Shown here: positions 34,939 to 46,539 of the stretch, one piece after another | Position numbering within the stretch: position 1 is the first letter of the stretch | How the letters are laid out: each line of letters opens with the position of its first letter | Assembly (NCBI GenBank): GCA_015680685.1 | Contig: MNCI01000177.1 | Coordinates: 229,318 to 293,317 of the forward strand | Reading direction: 5' to 3' | Length of the DNA: 64,000 nucleotides | From: Gnetum montanum | Taxonomy: Eukaryota; Streptophyta; Gnetopsida; Gnetales; Gnetaceae | Position numbers and translations under genes: made by a program | The notes under the pieces: generated by a model | Database searches by the model: none | What the model saw: only the letters and a program-made list of their open reading frames with translations | Told to the model about the DNA's origin: nothing

Positions 34939-35803
34939 TAATGACCAATATAGTAGAATCTACCCCCAACAATACAATTCACAAGTGTTCATGCATAATC
35001 TAGTCCAATTCCGTAGATTGAACTAGTTGGATGTATTAGATACCTAGGTGTTAGATCATTGATCATTATCTTCCAAATCACACTTGTGTTTGCTCAAGTG
35101 GTATGGTTAACTATGATTGAGATACATGATAGGATTTTATTATTATTTAAAATATTAAACTAATTAACCTAAATGTAGAGAAGAAATCTAAATCAACCTA
35201 AGCATAGAGCATTCATTTCCAACTTTCTAGACAAATTTTGAATAGGTACTAATGTTGTTGGATTACCAAATATCCATTGTTGGGTGTACTAAGTGTTACT
35301 ATTAGGATTACCAAACATTAGTACGTTATGTTCAAAGTGACCATACTCATACGTGTTTACTCTAGTGTAGGAGAATAGAATGTTTAACTAAATTCTCGAA
35401 AGAGTAAGTAAATAGTTAAGTTAAATTGCAAGAAAGTTAATTAAAGTGCTAGTACAAGTATTGTAATGAATGGAACATATTTCAATTTTATTGTCGCCAT
35501 GTAAATGTATTCAGCTACATTGTACACTTGAATAAAATTTTGTACAATCGATTCAATCCACAATACAAGTACTTGAAGGAAAAATAATTCTAACTTCTGT
35601 TGTGCAAAACTATAAGAATTTGGTTAAGGGAGTAACTAAATAATGCCATAAATGTGGTGGGTACTTGCATTTATATAGGCAAGGATAGAGACAACATTAG
35701 CATATATGTGTAAACTCAGCTTAAGCTACATCAATGCATATGTATTGATGAGGCTATGGCAACACATATGTATTGATGTGGCCAACCAACTCATTATTCA
35801 TCA
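34939..35803 (-). repeat. LTR F, same family as C and E, with primer-site remnant
   Basis: Aligned features are TAATGACC at the left end, GGATTACCAAATATCCATTGTTGGGTG-type blocks near 35260, AAAATTCT/AATTCTAAC near 35590, TATATAAA at 35670-35677 (minus) and the right end TTCATCA. On the left the minus strand reads TGGCACTATTGTAGAGC (34921-34937), a decayed tRNA-Asp-type primer site, so this is a 5' LTR whose internal region is lost beyond about 80 bp. It abuts the copia A LTR, which suggests A inserted in or recombined with its leader. Palindromes (CATCAATGCATATG and TATTGATG arms) lie at about 35730-35790, upstream of the TATA box. Confidence 0.75.
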
Positions 35804-37001
35804 ATGACATCTCAAAACTTTAACCAAGAACACATGCAATCTCCTATACCACTAATCCCATCTCTAGCATGAATAAGCCCACTATCCCACAAGTGCCATC
35901 TCTTTAGTTCTTGTGGTTCTCTTCTCTTCTTCCTCTTTCTCTACATCATTCATTCATCAATGTTACATAATCCCTTTGACCAGTTTGTCCCTTAATCAAC
36001 CCTAAATCTAACCATCATTGTCCTATTCATTAGAGTGACTCTAATTATTATAACTTGAATAATGCTTATGCAAAGTTGACTTGAGTATTATGAATCCTAT
36101 TAATAAGGCATGATAAAAGGATGTCAAGATTCCAAAATATAAAATTTTTAGGTTCAAGTATTTGTAAAGAAAATGAGCTATGAATATTCTTTTACACTAT
36201 AAAGGTTTAATTACAAGTGAGCTCTGTAAAAGGTATAAGGTACAAAATGATATCATTAGAAATTATTTATTTCAAAATCTTACTGTCAAATCATGTTGCT
36301 AGTGATTGACACACATATAATTGCATGTCCATTTATAATATAAGTTCTCAAACCTTTCAAATTCAGGAAAATGGAAGCCACTGAAACATAAATCTCTTAT
36401 CACCTATACACTTCATACCTTATGGTATGGTAGAAATCAATGGGTTTTCAAACAAGAATACTATGATTCCAATCATATGTAGTAGAATCACTTGAACTAA
36501 ACACTCATAAACCCATTCTGTTTTGAATCCCAATCCTAATCAAAGGAAAACTATGATAGAGACATTGGTGGTAATAATTCATGTAGCTTTGAGGTGCTTG
36601 ATTCTTGCAAATACGCATTATATACTATAAACAGAAGGAGAATAAACAAGTGAAAGCCACTATACCTTGAAAATAATGAATAAAAATTTCTTTCTAATAA
36701 ATAAGAATAGTTTATGTATAACCATGAAAATTTGAAACTCAAAAGCGAATCAAAAAAGTGAGAGGTTAAATGATTTAAGCATACTACAATTATTGGATAG
36801 TCACAAGCACGAGTACAAATAAGAATGCCATCCTCAAAATCATTTCTAGCTGAACAACACATCTTATTATAATGCTTAAGAGATGCATCATCATCACCAT
36901 CATCCTAGCCTTGTCCCAATAAAATGAGATCAATTACATGAGTTATTCTTGGGTATTCATCTTTATGAAGAGCTAGATCTTTGTTTATTTGCAATTTCTT
37001 C
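35804..37001. other. Noncoding stretch, possible 3' flank of spliced gene
   Basis: No transposon motif recognised. A minus-strand open stretch 36862-36551 is hydrophobic and Phe-rich and may be untranslated or intronic sequence of the gene to the right. Nothing else can be supported. Confidence 0.35.
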
Positions 37002-37027
37002 ATATATATATATATATATATATATAT
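37002..37027. repeat. (AT)n microsatellite
   Basis: Uninterrupted AT dinucleotides over 26 bases. Confidence 0.95.
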
Positions 37028-37249
37028 GGCTTTCTTGTAACAATGATGTAGCAACTTTTTTTATTATAGGCTGGTAATCTAATCTTCTTTATACATAGCC
37101 AATTTGAAATATAGGTCACTTTAAATTCAAGTACAAGAGATACAAATAAAAAAAACTCCACACTATAATAATAATTTTCACTGGTAGTAATGGACTAGAG
37201 TGGTTGGCATATGGAGTGAATGTAGGAAGTTTCTCATAGCTTCTCCACC

Positions 37250-38556
37250 TTATTCTGCAATTACAAATTACAATTCAATGGGAGGCACTCTAAAAATAAA
37301 CAAACTCTTCAGTAAATAGGTTTCATTTTTCTGATTAGCTGTCTTAGCGATTCACCCACACGAGTCTTTAACAGAAAATAATTAACCTCTACATTAAGCT
37401 ACATTTGAATAGTTTCCCAATAGATTGATACACATACATGTTATAATTTCACAAGAAGTAGATTTTATAAAAAGCAGCGATGCAATTAAAGCCTGAGGTG
37501 GATGAACAGCTACTTTGTTAATCTACATCTAAGTAGGTTCCCATGAAATTTGTGGTCCTATTTATTCATAGTGAAAACCACACATACTTGAGCATGTCCA
37601 TAAAGAAAGAATATTGTAAATGAATTGAATATAAATGCTGAAGCAGGCAAAAGCGATAGTAATTCTATCCAATACATTGTAGTTTGAACTTTGTACAGAT
37701 AAGAAAGGACGGGTTCACTTCCCATAATTGAAAGGTAAATGTAAAAGTAAATGGCACAGGCTACAACATGTGTACCTTTAAATTCAGAACCACTGGCATG
37801 AATGGAACACATAATTGAACATTCTACTAAAAACTCTCTACCTTTTTGCAACTGTTGCAGGTGTATACACAGAGTCATTGCATCCTTGAGCTCCAATAAA
37901 AGTTTAGCCAATTTGCACATGTCCTGGAATACAGTGAAACATTCTTCCTTCATACCTTCATCGATGTTGGCCCAGATTTCCAAAGACGCGCCCAATGAAA
38001 GAAGCCCTACTGCAAGCCTCACATCTCTTGGCATATCTGTAAATATCACTGGTATCGATTTCTTCTTTGAGAAAGTATGAATCCTATTTCACCAACAGTG
38101 AAAAATTAATTAAAGCCACATTGTCATAAAAACCATCGATATTAGGACAGAAACCCAACAACCATTGAAACAAGAAAAAAATTGTGCAAGTAAGTGAAAG
38201 CAAATACCTGGGCTTGGCACATAAAAAAAGATGTTGAAGAAGCGTCCATACACAGGCAAATATGCCAGCCTTGGCCAAAATTGTCTCTCCCCTCTGCATA
38301 ATGCCCGCTCTGCTTTTCCTTGTGTTTCAACCTGAACAAATCTCTCATGATTATAACAAATCTACAATAAAAGGAGTATGAATCAGGTATATGAAGTTAT
38401 GAACCTCACCTCTATGTTGTTTAAAACAACAGAAATTTGGCCACAAAGATATCTCAAATCCAATTTTGGTACAGAATCTGATGTAGCTCTATTTGTCGAA
38501 GCATGCTCCACACCACTGGTTGAAGGCTTCCTGTCATCGTGAGCCCTGGATATCAT
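37250..38556 (-). CDS. Candidate spliced host gene, function unknown
   Basis: Exon 1 is 38556-38410: ATG, MISRAHDDRKPSTSG ... RYLCGQISVVLNNIE, donor GAG|GTGAGG. Exon 2 is 38331-38208: acceptor TTCAG, VETQGKAERALCRGERQFW and PRLAYLPVYGRFFNIFFYVP, donor CAG|GTATTT. Exon 3 starts at 38036 after TTTACAG: DMPRDVRLAVGLLSLGASLE, ECFTVFQDMCKLAKLLLELK, LCIHLQQLQK. A donor AAAAAG|GTAGAG at 37842 joined to an acceptor TTGCAG at 37255 gives Glu then stop (156 residues). Without that splice the frame stays open to 37558 (249 residues, hydrophobic tail). All junctions keep phase, no stop is needed to be ignored, and CpG is kept. I do not recognise the family. The N-terminus is Ser/Thr-rich and the rest helical-looking. 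Confidence 0.5.
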
Positions 38557-40744
38557 GGAACTCCTTCTAAACCTCCAGAATTTGCTGGACTACCCAGAAT
38601 TTCTTCAACTCCTTGACAAAAAAACTCATTCGCCGAAACCACAGGGATTCAGATTTCGGAAAAAATCAGTTTTAGCTTGCAGAGGAGTGATGGGGATTCA
38701 GAAATGATGTTGCAAAACACAAATGGCAACCTTATTTAATAGCTATCACAACATCGTTCGTTGGCTGTTCTTTCTTTGATGCCAGAAGTGGGAATTTATG
38801 CTTTTCTGGTTTCTCACAGGATATACTATACTTGTTTAGTAATCAACCGCACTTCATTATTTTAGGAAGAGTTTTATGGGGTTTGTGCCTTGTTTAGGAT
38901 TTTAAGTACATCTAAATTTCATTGCTGTACCCTCTATTATTCTCCCAAACCAAGTTAATTTAACAGATAACTCCTGTTTTCTTCAAGATTCAAAGCAAAG
39001 CTGTGAAGACTAAACAGTAGGATTTGCAAGAATGCATGCTTATCCTCTGTGAGCCACTCACCGAGCCGCTAAATATTCACTTTCCACCCATAAATTGCAC
39101 AATTTTCTTTTGGATCAATCATTCCAAGAAATGATGCAATCATACTTTCACGGTTCTTTGACAGGGAATCGTTTCCTTTACTTTTTCCCATCCTAATCAT
39201 TGATTGCTCTCTTATGAAAAACATAATTGATGTCTTTCCTAGTCACGAAGTATCTGAATTTTTTATATACTGAAGAAGATGCTGGTGTGAATACACACCA
39301 TTAACATGCATTTTCTTAGCTTGGTAAAAAACTGTCCTTCCTCACTTTGTTTAAAACAAATCAATGTCTTGGTTTCACTATGCAAAGTGGATGTTGAAAT
39401 ACTCTCGTGATGATTTTGCAACAGTTTTATTTAATAGCCTTCATTCAAAATGTCAGTAGACTTCACCAATGTTTCAGATGTGCAGGTGTCTTGGGCTGTT
39501 TCACTTCTATGAATTTCCTCCAATAACTCATCCTACATTTCATGTATAAGCATCTAAACAATCTTTCAACAGTGATACGGAATATTGTGCAGTTGTTTCA
39601 GTTTAAGGGCAGAGCCCATGAACACACTACAAGAGACGAACTTTGATATATCTATTTCAGCTGTATATATCTACGATTTTTTTTAATAAAAATTATATGC
39701 ACTTGCAAATGATTATGCATGGAAGTTAAGAGTTAAGAGTTTCTCTCCAAAATAAATTGTGGCATTTCTTTAAATAAATTTTATTTTTAAAAAATTATTA
39801 AGCATGTCTTCAATCCGAAGATCAAGAACTTTTTCCTTTTTCTATTCCTGACAGTCATGCATTTGTTGATTTATATTGCGTATCAAATGAGCTTTTCTCA
39901 GGTTTTCTCTCTCTTTTAACATAAAGATTACTTTTAGTTTTCTTTTTTCTTCTTATTAAATGTAAGGATTTCCTCTAGCATTTGGGATGAAAGATTTCAA
40001 AAATAATAAATAATATTAATAAAATTAAAGCACATCAGATTATTAATATAGAAGGCAAATTCTAAACATAAAAATAAAAAAGATCATAAAAAGAATAGGA
40101 ATGGTCTCCCAATTTTTAGATATCCCATAGCTTTAGGAAATCGCTTAGTCTTAAGTGAAGATCACGATAAGCAATCTTTCTCCTTCTCCTCCTTAGTATA
40201 ATGCAAAATAATAATACCATTTGTATAGGGAGGATCATGGACTAGAAGCGCTAGTCATGCTCCCTAGAATGTGAGTAACCTATACCTTACTATAATAGAT
40301 AGGGGTTTTCAGTTTGGCCAATAACTTTGTTATATCTAATGATTAATATTATTATTAGTTTGGGCTTGTTTTTATATGGAACTTTGTATTTTAATTTTGT
40401 CTAGATTGTTTTCAATCTTTTGCTGAACTTATGAATTATGTGAGGATTTTGCCCAACTTGCTTCTAAGACGTTTTTGACTATTTTGGAATATTCCTTGAC
40501 ATGGATGGGATTTTACAGAAATTTTGTGAAGTTTTTGCTATTGTAGACTTTTGGTTATTTTGAAAATCTTTTGAATTTATAATATAATAAAATAATATAT
40601 AATGTGACTAGGTTTACTCGGTAGTAAAAGCCATGAATCTTTTAGATGCCCTTATCTGCATGTACTTGTAGAGTGTTTCTTAGTGAAGTCCACCCCATGG
40701 AAACTAGGATTTGAATGGATTTTTATCCTTGGATTTTGATTCAT
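38557..40744. other. 5' flank of candidate gene and noncoding DNA
   Basis: On the minus strand TATTAAATAAGG near 38740 could serve as a TATA-like element for the gene to the left. The remainder to 40744 shows no recognised coding or transposon motif on either strand. Confidence 0.3.
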
Positions 40745-41215
40745 AAGTTAGTGTGAGGCTAGGAAACTAGCCAAGACCATGGTAGTGAGCAGTTGAATTT
40801 AGTGATGTGCAATGAAGCATAGTTAAGACCTATCCTTCTAATCATGTATGTGCCTTAGCCACTAAAGAGGTTACTAGTGAGGCTATTATAAAGACCTAGT
40901 CATATGTGACCCATTTGGGATCACAAGGATAATCTAATGTTATTAGTGAGGCTATTTTGAGACCTATTGTTATATTGCTTTGGCATTGAGGATAACTAAG
41001 ATCTATCCTTCAAAGATGCCTCGATAAAATATATAATATTTAGATTTTTGTGACATTTTTGGACATTAAATATTTAATAGGATAATTCAATGTTGGAAGT
41101 GAGGTTTTTCCAAGACCTCTTAGTATATTCTTTTGGTAGTGAGTGTAACTAAGGCCTATCTTTTGAAGATTCCTAAATAAAATATAAAATATTTGGATTT
41201 TTGAAAAATGTGGCT
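40745..41215 (+). repeat. About three imperfect tandem units of roughly 150 bp
   Basis: TAGTGAGGCTATT..AGACCTA, TAACTAAGATCTATCCTT(C) and AAATATATAATATTTAGATTTTTG recur in order at about 40945-41090 and 41095-41205. A less complete unit lies at about 40770-40895. Noncoding. Confidence 0.6.
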
Positions 41216-42046
41216 TTTCTTGACTTTGAAACATTTTTTAAATATTTAATTAGAAACCCTTATCTAGCTTGTATCCTGAAACTTTTAGCCCAAAAATTGT
41301 ATGCTCCATAAATAAGGAAATAAAATAGCCTTTCTTATTTGAGGGGTTCTAAATATTATACTATAATTTTTATTTATTTTTAATAAATTTTATTTTTGCT
41401 ATACAACACCCGGGTTTAAACTTTGGTGCTTCCACTCAAAAGATGTTAGACTTTCACTCATCCATTGACCCTCTCAAGACCTTGCCTTAGCAAAATAAGC
41501 ATTAAGCCTCTTGGTGATGATCCTTTTAATACCCCTAGTTTGCCACCCTTTCGAACCTACCCCACCTCACAATTCTATTCTTAATCCACTCACATTTCCT
41601 CTCAAATTTCTGACTCCCATTATTCTCATTATTCATAACTATTACTCTCATTACTCTTCAACTCTTAATCTATTCCCTCATTATTTACATTTTCCCATGA
41701 AAATATAAATATAGAGTACCTTTTTCAATGAAAAGAGAGCATTTGTTTGAGAAAAAAAAAAGTTCATTTAGTAGCTTAGTACCTCATTAAACACTCACTT
41801 ATTATTATATGGCATGAAATGAAAACCCCAAGATTTTTAAATTTCAAGGAACTTGCCTATTTATAAATCCCATTTTCCAAAATTCATTGAACCTTTAAAA
41901 ATTTAAAACAAGACAGAAGAAAATGATCGCAAGAGTGCATGGGTCAGAGCTTTTATTGTTATTTGGTTTGTCAATTTTCAAGCTTCTCACGAAAAGGGTA
42001 GAAAGGGAAAATCATCCAATCCAAAAGACAAAGGTCTTCAGTTGAA
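41216..42046. other. Noncoding stretch
   Basis: AT-rich, C-rich on the plus strand around 41510-41690, with no recognised motif. It leads into a more GC-balanced segment at 42047. Confidence 0.35.
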
Positions 42047-42505
42047 TTAAAATGAAACCACGATACATTCTCCACACAGGAACGCAGAGCCCAGGCTCCG
42101 GGTGACCCGGTAAGATCTGTTTATGCCGCCGCCATCATCATCATCATCATCAGTGCTTATTTCATGAATCACAGTATTTATAAGACAGCGCTGAGGATCA
42201 AAACTACTTTCATTTGCAATGAAGAAGCTGCTGCCATTGCCATTGCTATTTCTATTTCCCTTCTGATACCTGTTATGGCGGTGTATGGCGACAACCATAC
42301 CCGGGCTACGGTTGTCCACGGATGGTTCCTTTCCAAAATGCTGCTACTCATCTCTCACTGTAACTGGGTGCTCTCTATCACCATTCGCAACGTGGTCAAA
42401 CTGGTGGCGCAAGGGTGGTACAATCGACTTTCTGGATCTACAAGACCAAACAAAATATTTTGCTCCGCCGTGCCATTTTGCCAGATTATGCGTTTCTGCA
42501 AGTAC
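42047..42505 (-). pseudogene. Possible terminal exon of an unidentified gene
   Basis: After a possible acceptor TACTTGCAG (just above 42505) the minus strand reads THNLAKWHGGAKYFVWSCRS, PPLRHQFDHVANGDREHPVT, a single TAG, then VDNRSPGMVVAIHRHNRYQK, an Asn/Ser-rich stretch, FDPQRCLINTVIHEIST, a run of six Asp from a (GAT)n microsatellite, and ends LCGECIVVSF. Base composition is more balanced and CpG-retaining than the surroundings. A competing plus-strand open frame (42164-42511, hydrophobic) overlaps it, so the strand is not certain. No family recognised. Confidence 0.35.
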
Positions 42506-43644
42506 TACTAGTGATCAAAATTCTTGAAGGGTCAATTGGTTATTCAAATAGTAAATCAAGGATGTTCTTCTCTGCTATTATATTGAAGCTTTTGGTGATG
42601 AGCTTGATTTTTTATTAATGAACCTAAGTGAATCCACAAAAGATCAATTTAACTTGCAATCAATAGTGACGCCTTAATGATATTGCTTTCTAATTCCACA
42701 GAAGACCCCATAAAAGTGTTTATACTCTTTTATAACTATTTAAGAATGACCGTTAATGTCAAGAAAATAAAAATTAATTATGATTTATTGCATGTACACA
42801 ATTTAACTTTAGACAATAAACACATGCACATATCTTCCCTATAAATGTAAGAAGAATCTATTGATTGCAACTTTATTGTGTCATTGTTCAATTAATGATT
42901 CTTTATAGGTGTGTTTTATGTGTGTTACATGGGCCCTAGAAGAAATTGAGAAGCTTTTACTAATGGATAAATTCAAAGTAAAGAGACAAATCCAATATGA
43001 TGCCCTTTAAAAGCTAAACTATTTTTTGGTTTATAGCCTTCACTCAATATTTCTAAAATCTCAAAGAAACACAATGAAAAGATGGCTTTATGAAAGAATT
43101 CTAGAGCACAAAGCCTAAACAAGTGAACAAAATGGTCAAAAAGGCTAGGAAATCATCAAAAAATTATTTCTACTTGAATAATATTAAGGGAAACCCTTAA
43201 TTGAATGGTAACTATTTATTTCATTATTTGTGAGTTGAAGTTATTACTCATCATTTGTATTACATGATTAAAAGAGCACAAATGGATACAAATAACATTG
43301 AAAATGAACACCATGCTTTCTTGCAATGTTCTACATTTGAATACATTAAAAATAAGTGGACTATTAAAGAAGATCATCACTTACAAGCTCAAGACTCATC
43401 CTATTAAAGGAAGATCTTGGAAGGGTCAATAGAAGTAAAAAGCTTAACCTCTTTCAAGTAGCTCCACCCATGCTTGAAACTAAGTCATATGACATGCAAA
43501 ATATTAGGATATTTTAGTTGCAAATTTAGTTACTTTGTTCCAAAAGTTAAACAGACAATAAGTAATTTTCTTAATGGTATTTTCAAAACTATAGCATGTA
43601 TATTTCTATCATCCAATAACAATAGATAAAAGAAGATCTATGTA
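42506..43644. other. Noncoding flank of element D
   Basis: AT-rich, no recognised coding or repeat signature. Ends at the presumed start of D's 5' LTR. Confidence 0.35.
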
Positions 43645-43847
43645 TGTAATTGATGTGGACATCAAATAGATAACACCTCTCTAATGATAGTATATTTCCC
43701 TTAAGTTTTTGCATGTTTGGAGGTGTTTTGGACCTATTTTGATGAGTTTAGGACATTTCGGGGTCAATGGAGACTTATTTGAAGATGTTTGAAGTTTTTA
43801 GATCTTAAAGCAAGTATCTTTATTTTTGTCCTTGACAGGTGAGATGT

Positions 43848-44050
43848 CTCCACCTAATCCAAGATGTCTCAATTGCTTTTAATATGTTTCATGAATATCC
43901 AAGACATCTCATCCTAAGTCCAAATGTCTCAACTTCTTCTAAGACATCTCAGGTAAGATGTCTCCATCTATCCTAAGATGTCTCGTCTAAGATCTGCAAT
44001 TCTTGGGTAAGACATCCCATTATCCTCTACGATGTCTCAAGCAAACATGA
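43848..44050 (+). promoter_or_regulatory. AGATGTCTC/GAGACATCT palindrome cluster in U3 of D
   Basis: About nine copies of AGATGTCTC or its reverse complement form AGACATCTC occur in 200 bp, in both orientations, ending some 80 bp before the TATA box. The cluster is repeated in the 3' LTR (about 58945-59100). Likely a binding-site array, inferred from position. Confidence 0.65.
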
Positions 44051-44128
44051 GATATTTTTGCATGGGTTTTTAATGATTTAAAATTTGAATTTAAAAGATA
44101 TGGAAGATGAAAAGATAGGGGGAAAAGG

Positions 44129-44137
44129 TATAAATAG
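44129..44137 (+). promoter_or_regulatory. TATA box of element D 5' LTR
   Basis: TATAAATAG preceded by GGGGGAAAAGG, a strong plant TATA context, located in the LTR downstream of the palindrome cluster. Confidence 0.7.
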
Positions 44138-44829
44138 ACCTCTTGAGCCTTCATTTTGGCTAAGAGAGTCTAGGGAAAGAAAGAGAGTTTAGAGAGAGAA
44201 GAGGTGATCTAAGATAAGAGAATGAAGAGATAGAGTCTTGGATAAGTACCTTGATCATCATCCTTGTGAGAGTGTGATTTCTTTGATTGAGTGTGTGTGA
44301 GGATTTAATTGAATCTCTTGTCTATCCTTGGAAATATGTGTTTCCTTTTAGCTATAAATTCTCCATTTAAGTAAGAATAAAGCTTTGTTCAAATTTTCTT
44401 TTATTGTTCAAATTTGTTGCTTCTGATATTGATAGAGCTTGGCTTGTGGAATCCAAGGAAGCTCTTCATCATATTGGTATTAACAACTTGGACTTGAAGA
44501 AAATTGCATTTAACTAGATAATTCTCATCTCAATTGTAAAGCATCGCTTCAAATTCTCAAGCTTGGGTGAATTCTCTCTTGTTACTTGTTCCACTCATCT
44601 TAGGGTTGGAAAATTTCCCTTTAATCACTAAGTTTGTTCTATCTTTCAAGAATTTGAAGATAATTGTAGAATTGAACATCCATTAGCTTGGACTAGTTAG
44701 GGGTTGAAAATATTACACTTATTTCTCTTAATATTTCAGTATTCTTGATTTCATTCCTTGAGAAGTCTTGAATATTTTACCTTTCCTTATAGTATTTTGT
44801 GAAAATTTCTTTTTATATCAATTTTCATC

Positions 44830-45485
44830 ATGCCTCCAAAGAAGAAGATTGTTCAAGATTTGTCAAGAGACATGGATGACATGAGAAATGCTCTCAAGCT
44901 CATTGTTGAGAAACTTGAGAAGCTTGAAAAGAACAAAGAACATGATACCTCACTAAAAGCATCTTAGTAAGGTGTAATTCATGAAATTCTTCACTAAGGT
45001 TTTTTTCAAGGCATTCCTTAATTCCATCCCTTGAAGATGATCTTTCTTTTGAAAATGAAGGCTTTGGAGAAGGAGAAGATCAAGATGATATTTTTCATCA
45101 TGCACCTAGTGTTGAATATAAGTCTCAAGGTTTCATTTTCTCTAAGAAAGAGAAAATGAAACTTTCTTTAAATCCTTTAAAGATGCCTCATGTTGAAGCC
45201 ATATCCTTCAATGACATGGAAGAAACTAAATCTTTTCTCTCTTTGCTGAAAATAATTATCAAGTACTTTGAACTTGAAGATGTGGAAAATCATCAAAAGG
45301 TTTCATATGTTAAAACCAAATTGGAAGATATATCATTTGTATGATGGAAAAAGGAAAGTCATTCTTACAAGGTGAATAATGGCACTCCTATCAAGGATTG
45401 GTCTTTAATGCAATTCATGCTCAAATAGAAATTTAACAAGACTCATAATAGACAAGAGGCCATCTAAAAATTCAAATACCTAAGG
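44830..45485 (+). pseudogene. Element D gag, 5' part
   Basis: Starts MPPKKKIVQDLSRDMDDMRN, followed by a Lys/Glu-rich helix and two stops (about 44966). An acidic segment FENEGFGEGEDQDDIFHHA (about 45050) and the retrotransposon gag core follow: ETKSFLSLLKIIIKYFELED, KVSYVKTKLEDISFV, a TGA where the family has Trp, then NNGTPIKDWSLMQFMLK and KFKYLR. The frame is cut by insertion of element E at 45490 and continues at 56599. Confidence 0.82.
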
Positions 45486-45490
45486 TAAGA

Positions 45491-46449
45491 TGATGAGCAG
45501 TCAAGGTACCCCTATGCCCAACCATATGAATCATGAAGTGCTCATGCATGATTTGGTCGAATTCTACAGACTCTATAGTTTTTGATACACTAGTCTTCTA
45601 GGAAGTGAACTTTGCCCTAAAGGTTGTTCATTATCTTCCTAATTACACCTATGATGTACAAAGGTATGGTTAAGTGTAATCAAGGCATATGATTTTTATT
45701 TTTTTATGTTTTATATTCTTTGGTTCTTAGAGTAGAGATGAAATAATTTAACAAATAATCTAATTTAACTGCTTAACTAGTCTCTAACTAATCCTAACAT
45801 AAGCATTCAGTCCCACTTTTCATACATGTCTTGAACCCACGTATCCACGGTTGGGTTACCAAATGCTACACTACTGGGTGCACCAATCAATAACATTGCT
45901 AGGATTACCAAGTGAATATGTGTTTACGCTTAAAGTAGTCATGCTTATGTACTTAATTTATTTAGCTTAATTAATTAACTAATCACTTAAAGTCTAATTT
46001 ATCTTAATTAATTACATATTTTATGAAAATAATAAATGCATAAATAAATCATTAATTTATTCTAAGTCTTGCAAGGTTTGATTAAAAGGCTGGTCTTTAT
46101 TACTATAAACACTAGTGTGGTTTAGGTACAACACTGCTCAAATAAAGATCCATACATTTTCTGAGTCCTACTACGAGCACTTAGAGAAATATTCTAACAT
46201 TCAAGTAGACAAAATATAAGATCTTTGCTACTACTATTTCTTTAATGATGCATAAACATGGTTGGGAGCTTGTATTTATAGTTTTTGCTATAGGACTGTG
46301 TCAACGGGGCCTAGTAGATGTAGCAAATGCTACGTTGATGCAGCCCCATAAATGGAGCAACATCACACAAATGGGGCCCCATTGACAAGGGTCCATTGAT
46401 GAGGTTGCATCAATGGGGATCCATTGATGCGACACTTTGACACTCATCA
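45491..46449 (-). repeat. 3' LTR of element E
   Basis: Pairs with 55696-56593. Minus-strand TATA box TATAAATA is at 46273-46280. The palindrome-rich segment 46305-46435 lies between TATA and LTR terminus. Confidence 0.88.
46305..46435 (-). promoter_or_regulatory. CCATTGATG/CATCAATGG palindromes in U3 of E
   Basis: TCAACGGGGCC, GTTGATGCAGCCCC, AATGGGGCCCCATTGAC, TCCATTGATGAGG, and GCATCAATGG with CCATTGATGC around GGAT (46407-46430, exact 10-bp arms). The partner LTR has a decayed, shorter version. Confidence 0.6.
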
Positions 46450-46539
46450 TAACTACATGACTAAATGAAAATTTTTCCTTGAGTTATTTTACAAAATTCT
46501 AAAGGTATGGGATTATTGACTGACTATTGACATAACAAA

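Larger units (their letters stand above)
43645..44420 (+). repeat. 5' LTR of element D
   Basis: Begins TGTAATTGATG and matches 58749-59112 over its first 450 bp or so. The 3' boundary is inferred from a primer-site-like TTGATAGAGCTTGG at 44429-44442, a weak match to TGGTATCAGAGC, so the end is approximate. Confidence 0.65.

Noticed and set aside
37002-37027. (AT)n tract as a regulatory element
   Set aside because: A simple microsatellite without context; listed as a repeat only.
42164-42511. Plus-strand ORF of 115 codons with hydrophobic start
   Set aside because: The opposite strand gives a longer and more protein-like reading with an acceptor site. Kept only as an alternative.
44429-44442. 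Firm primer binding site for element D
   Set aside because: TTGATAGAGCTTGG only partly resembles the tRNA-Met site. Used only as a soft boundary for the 5' LTR.
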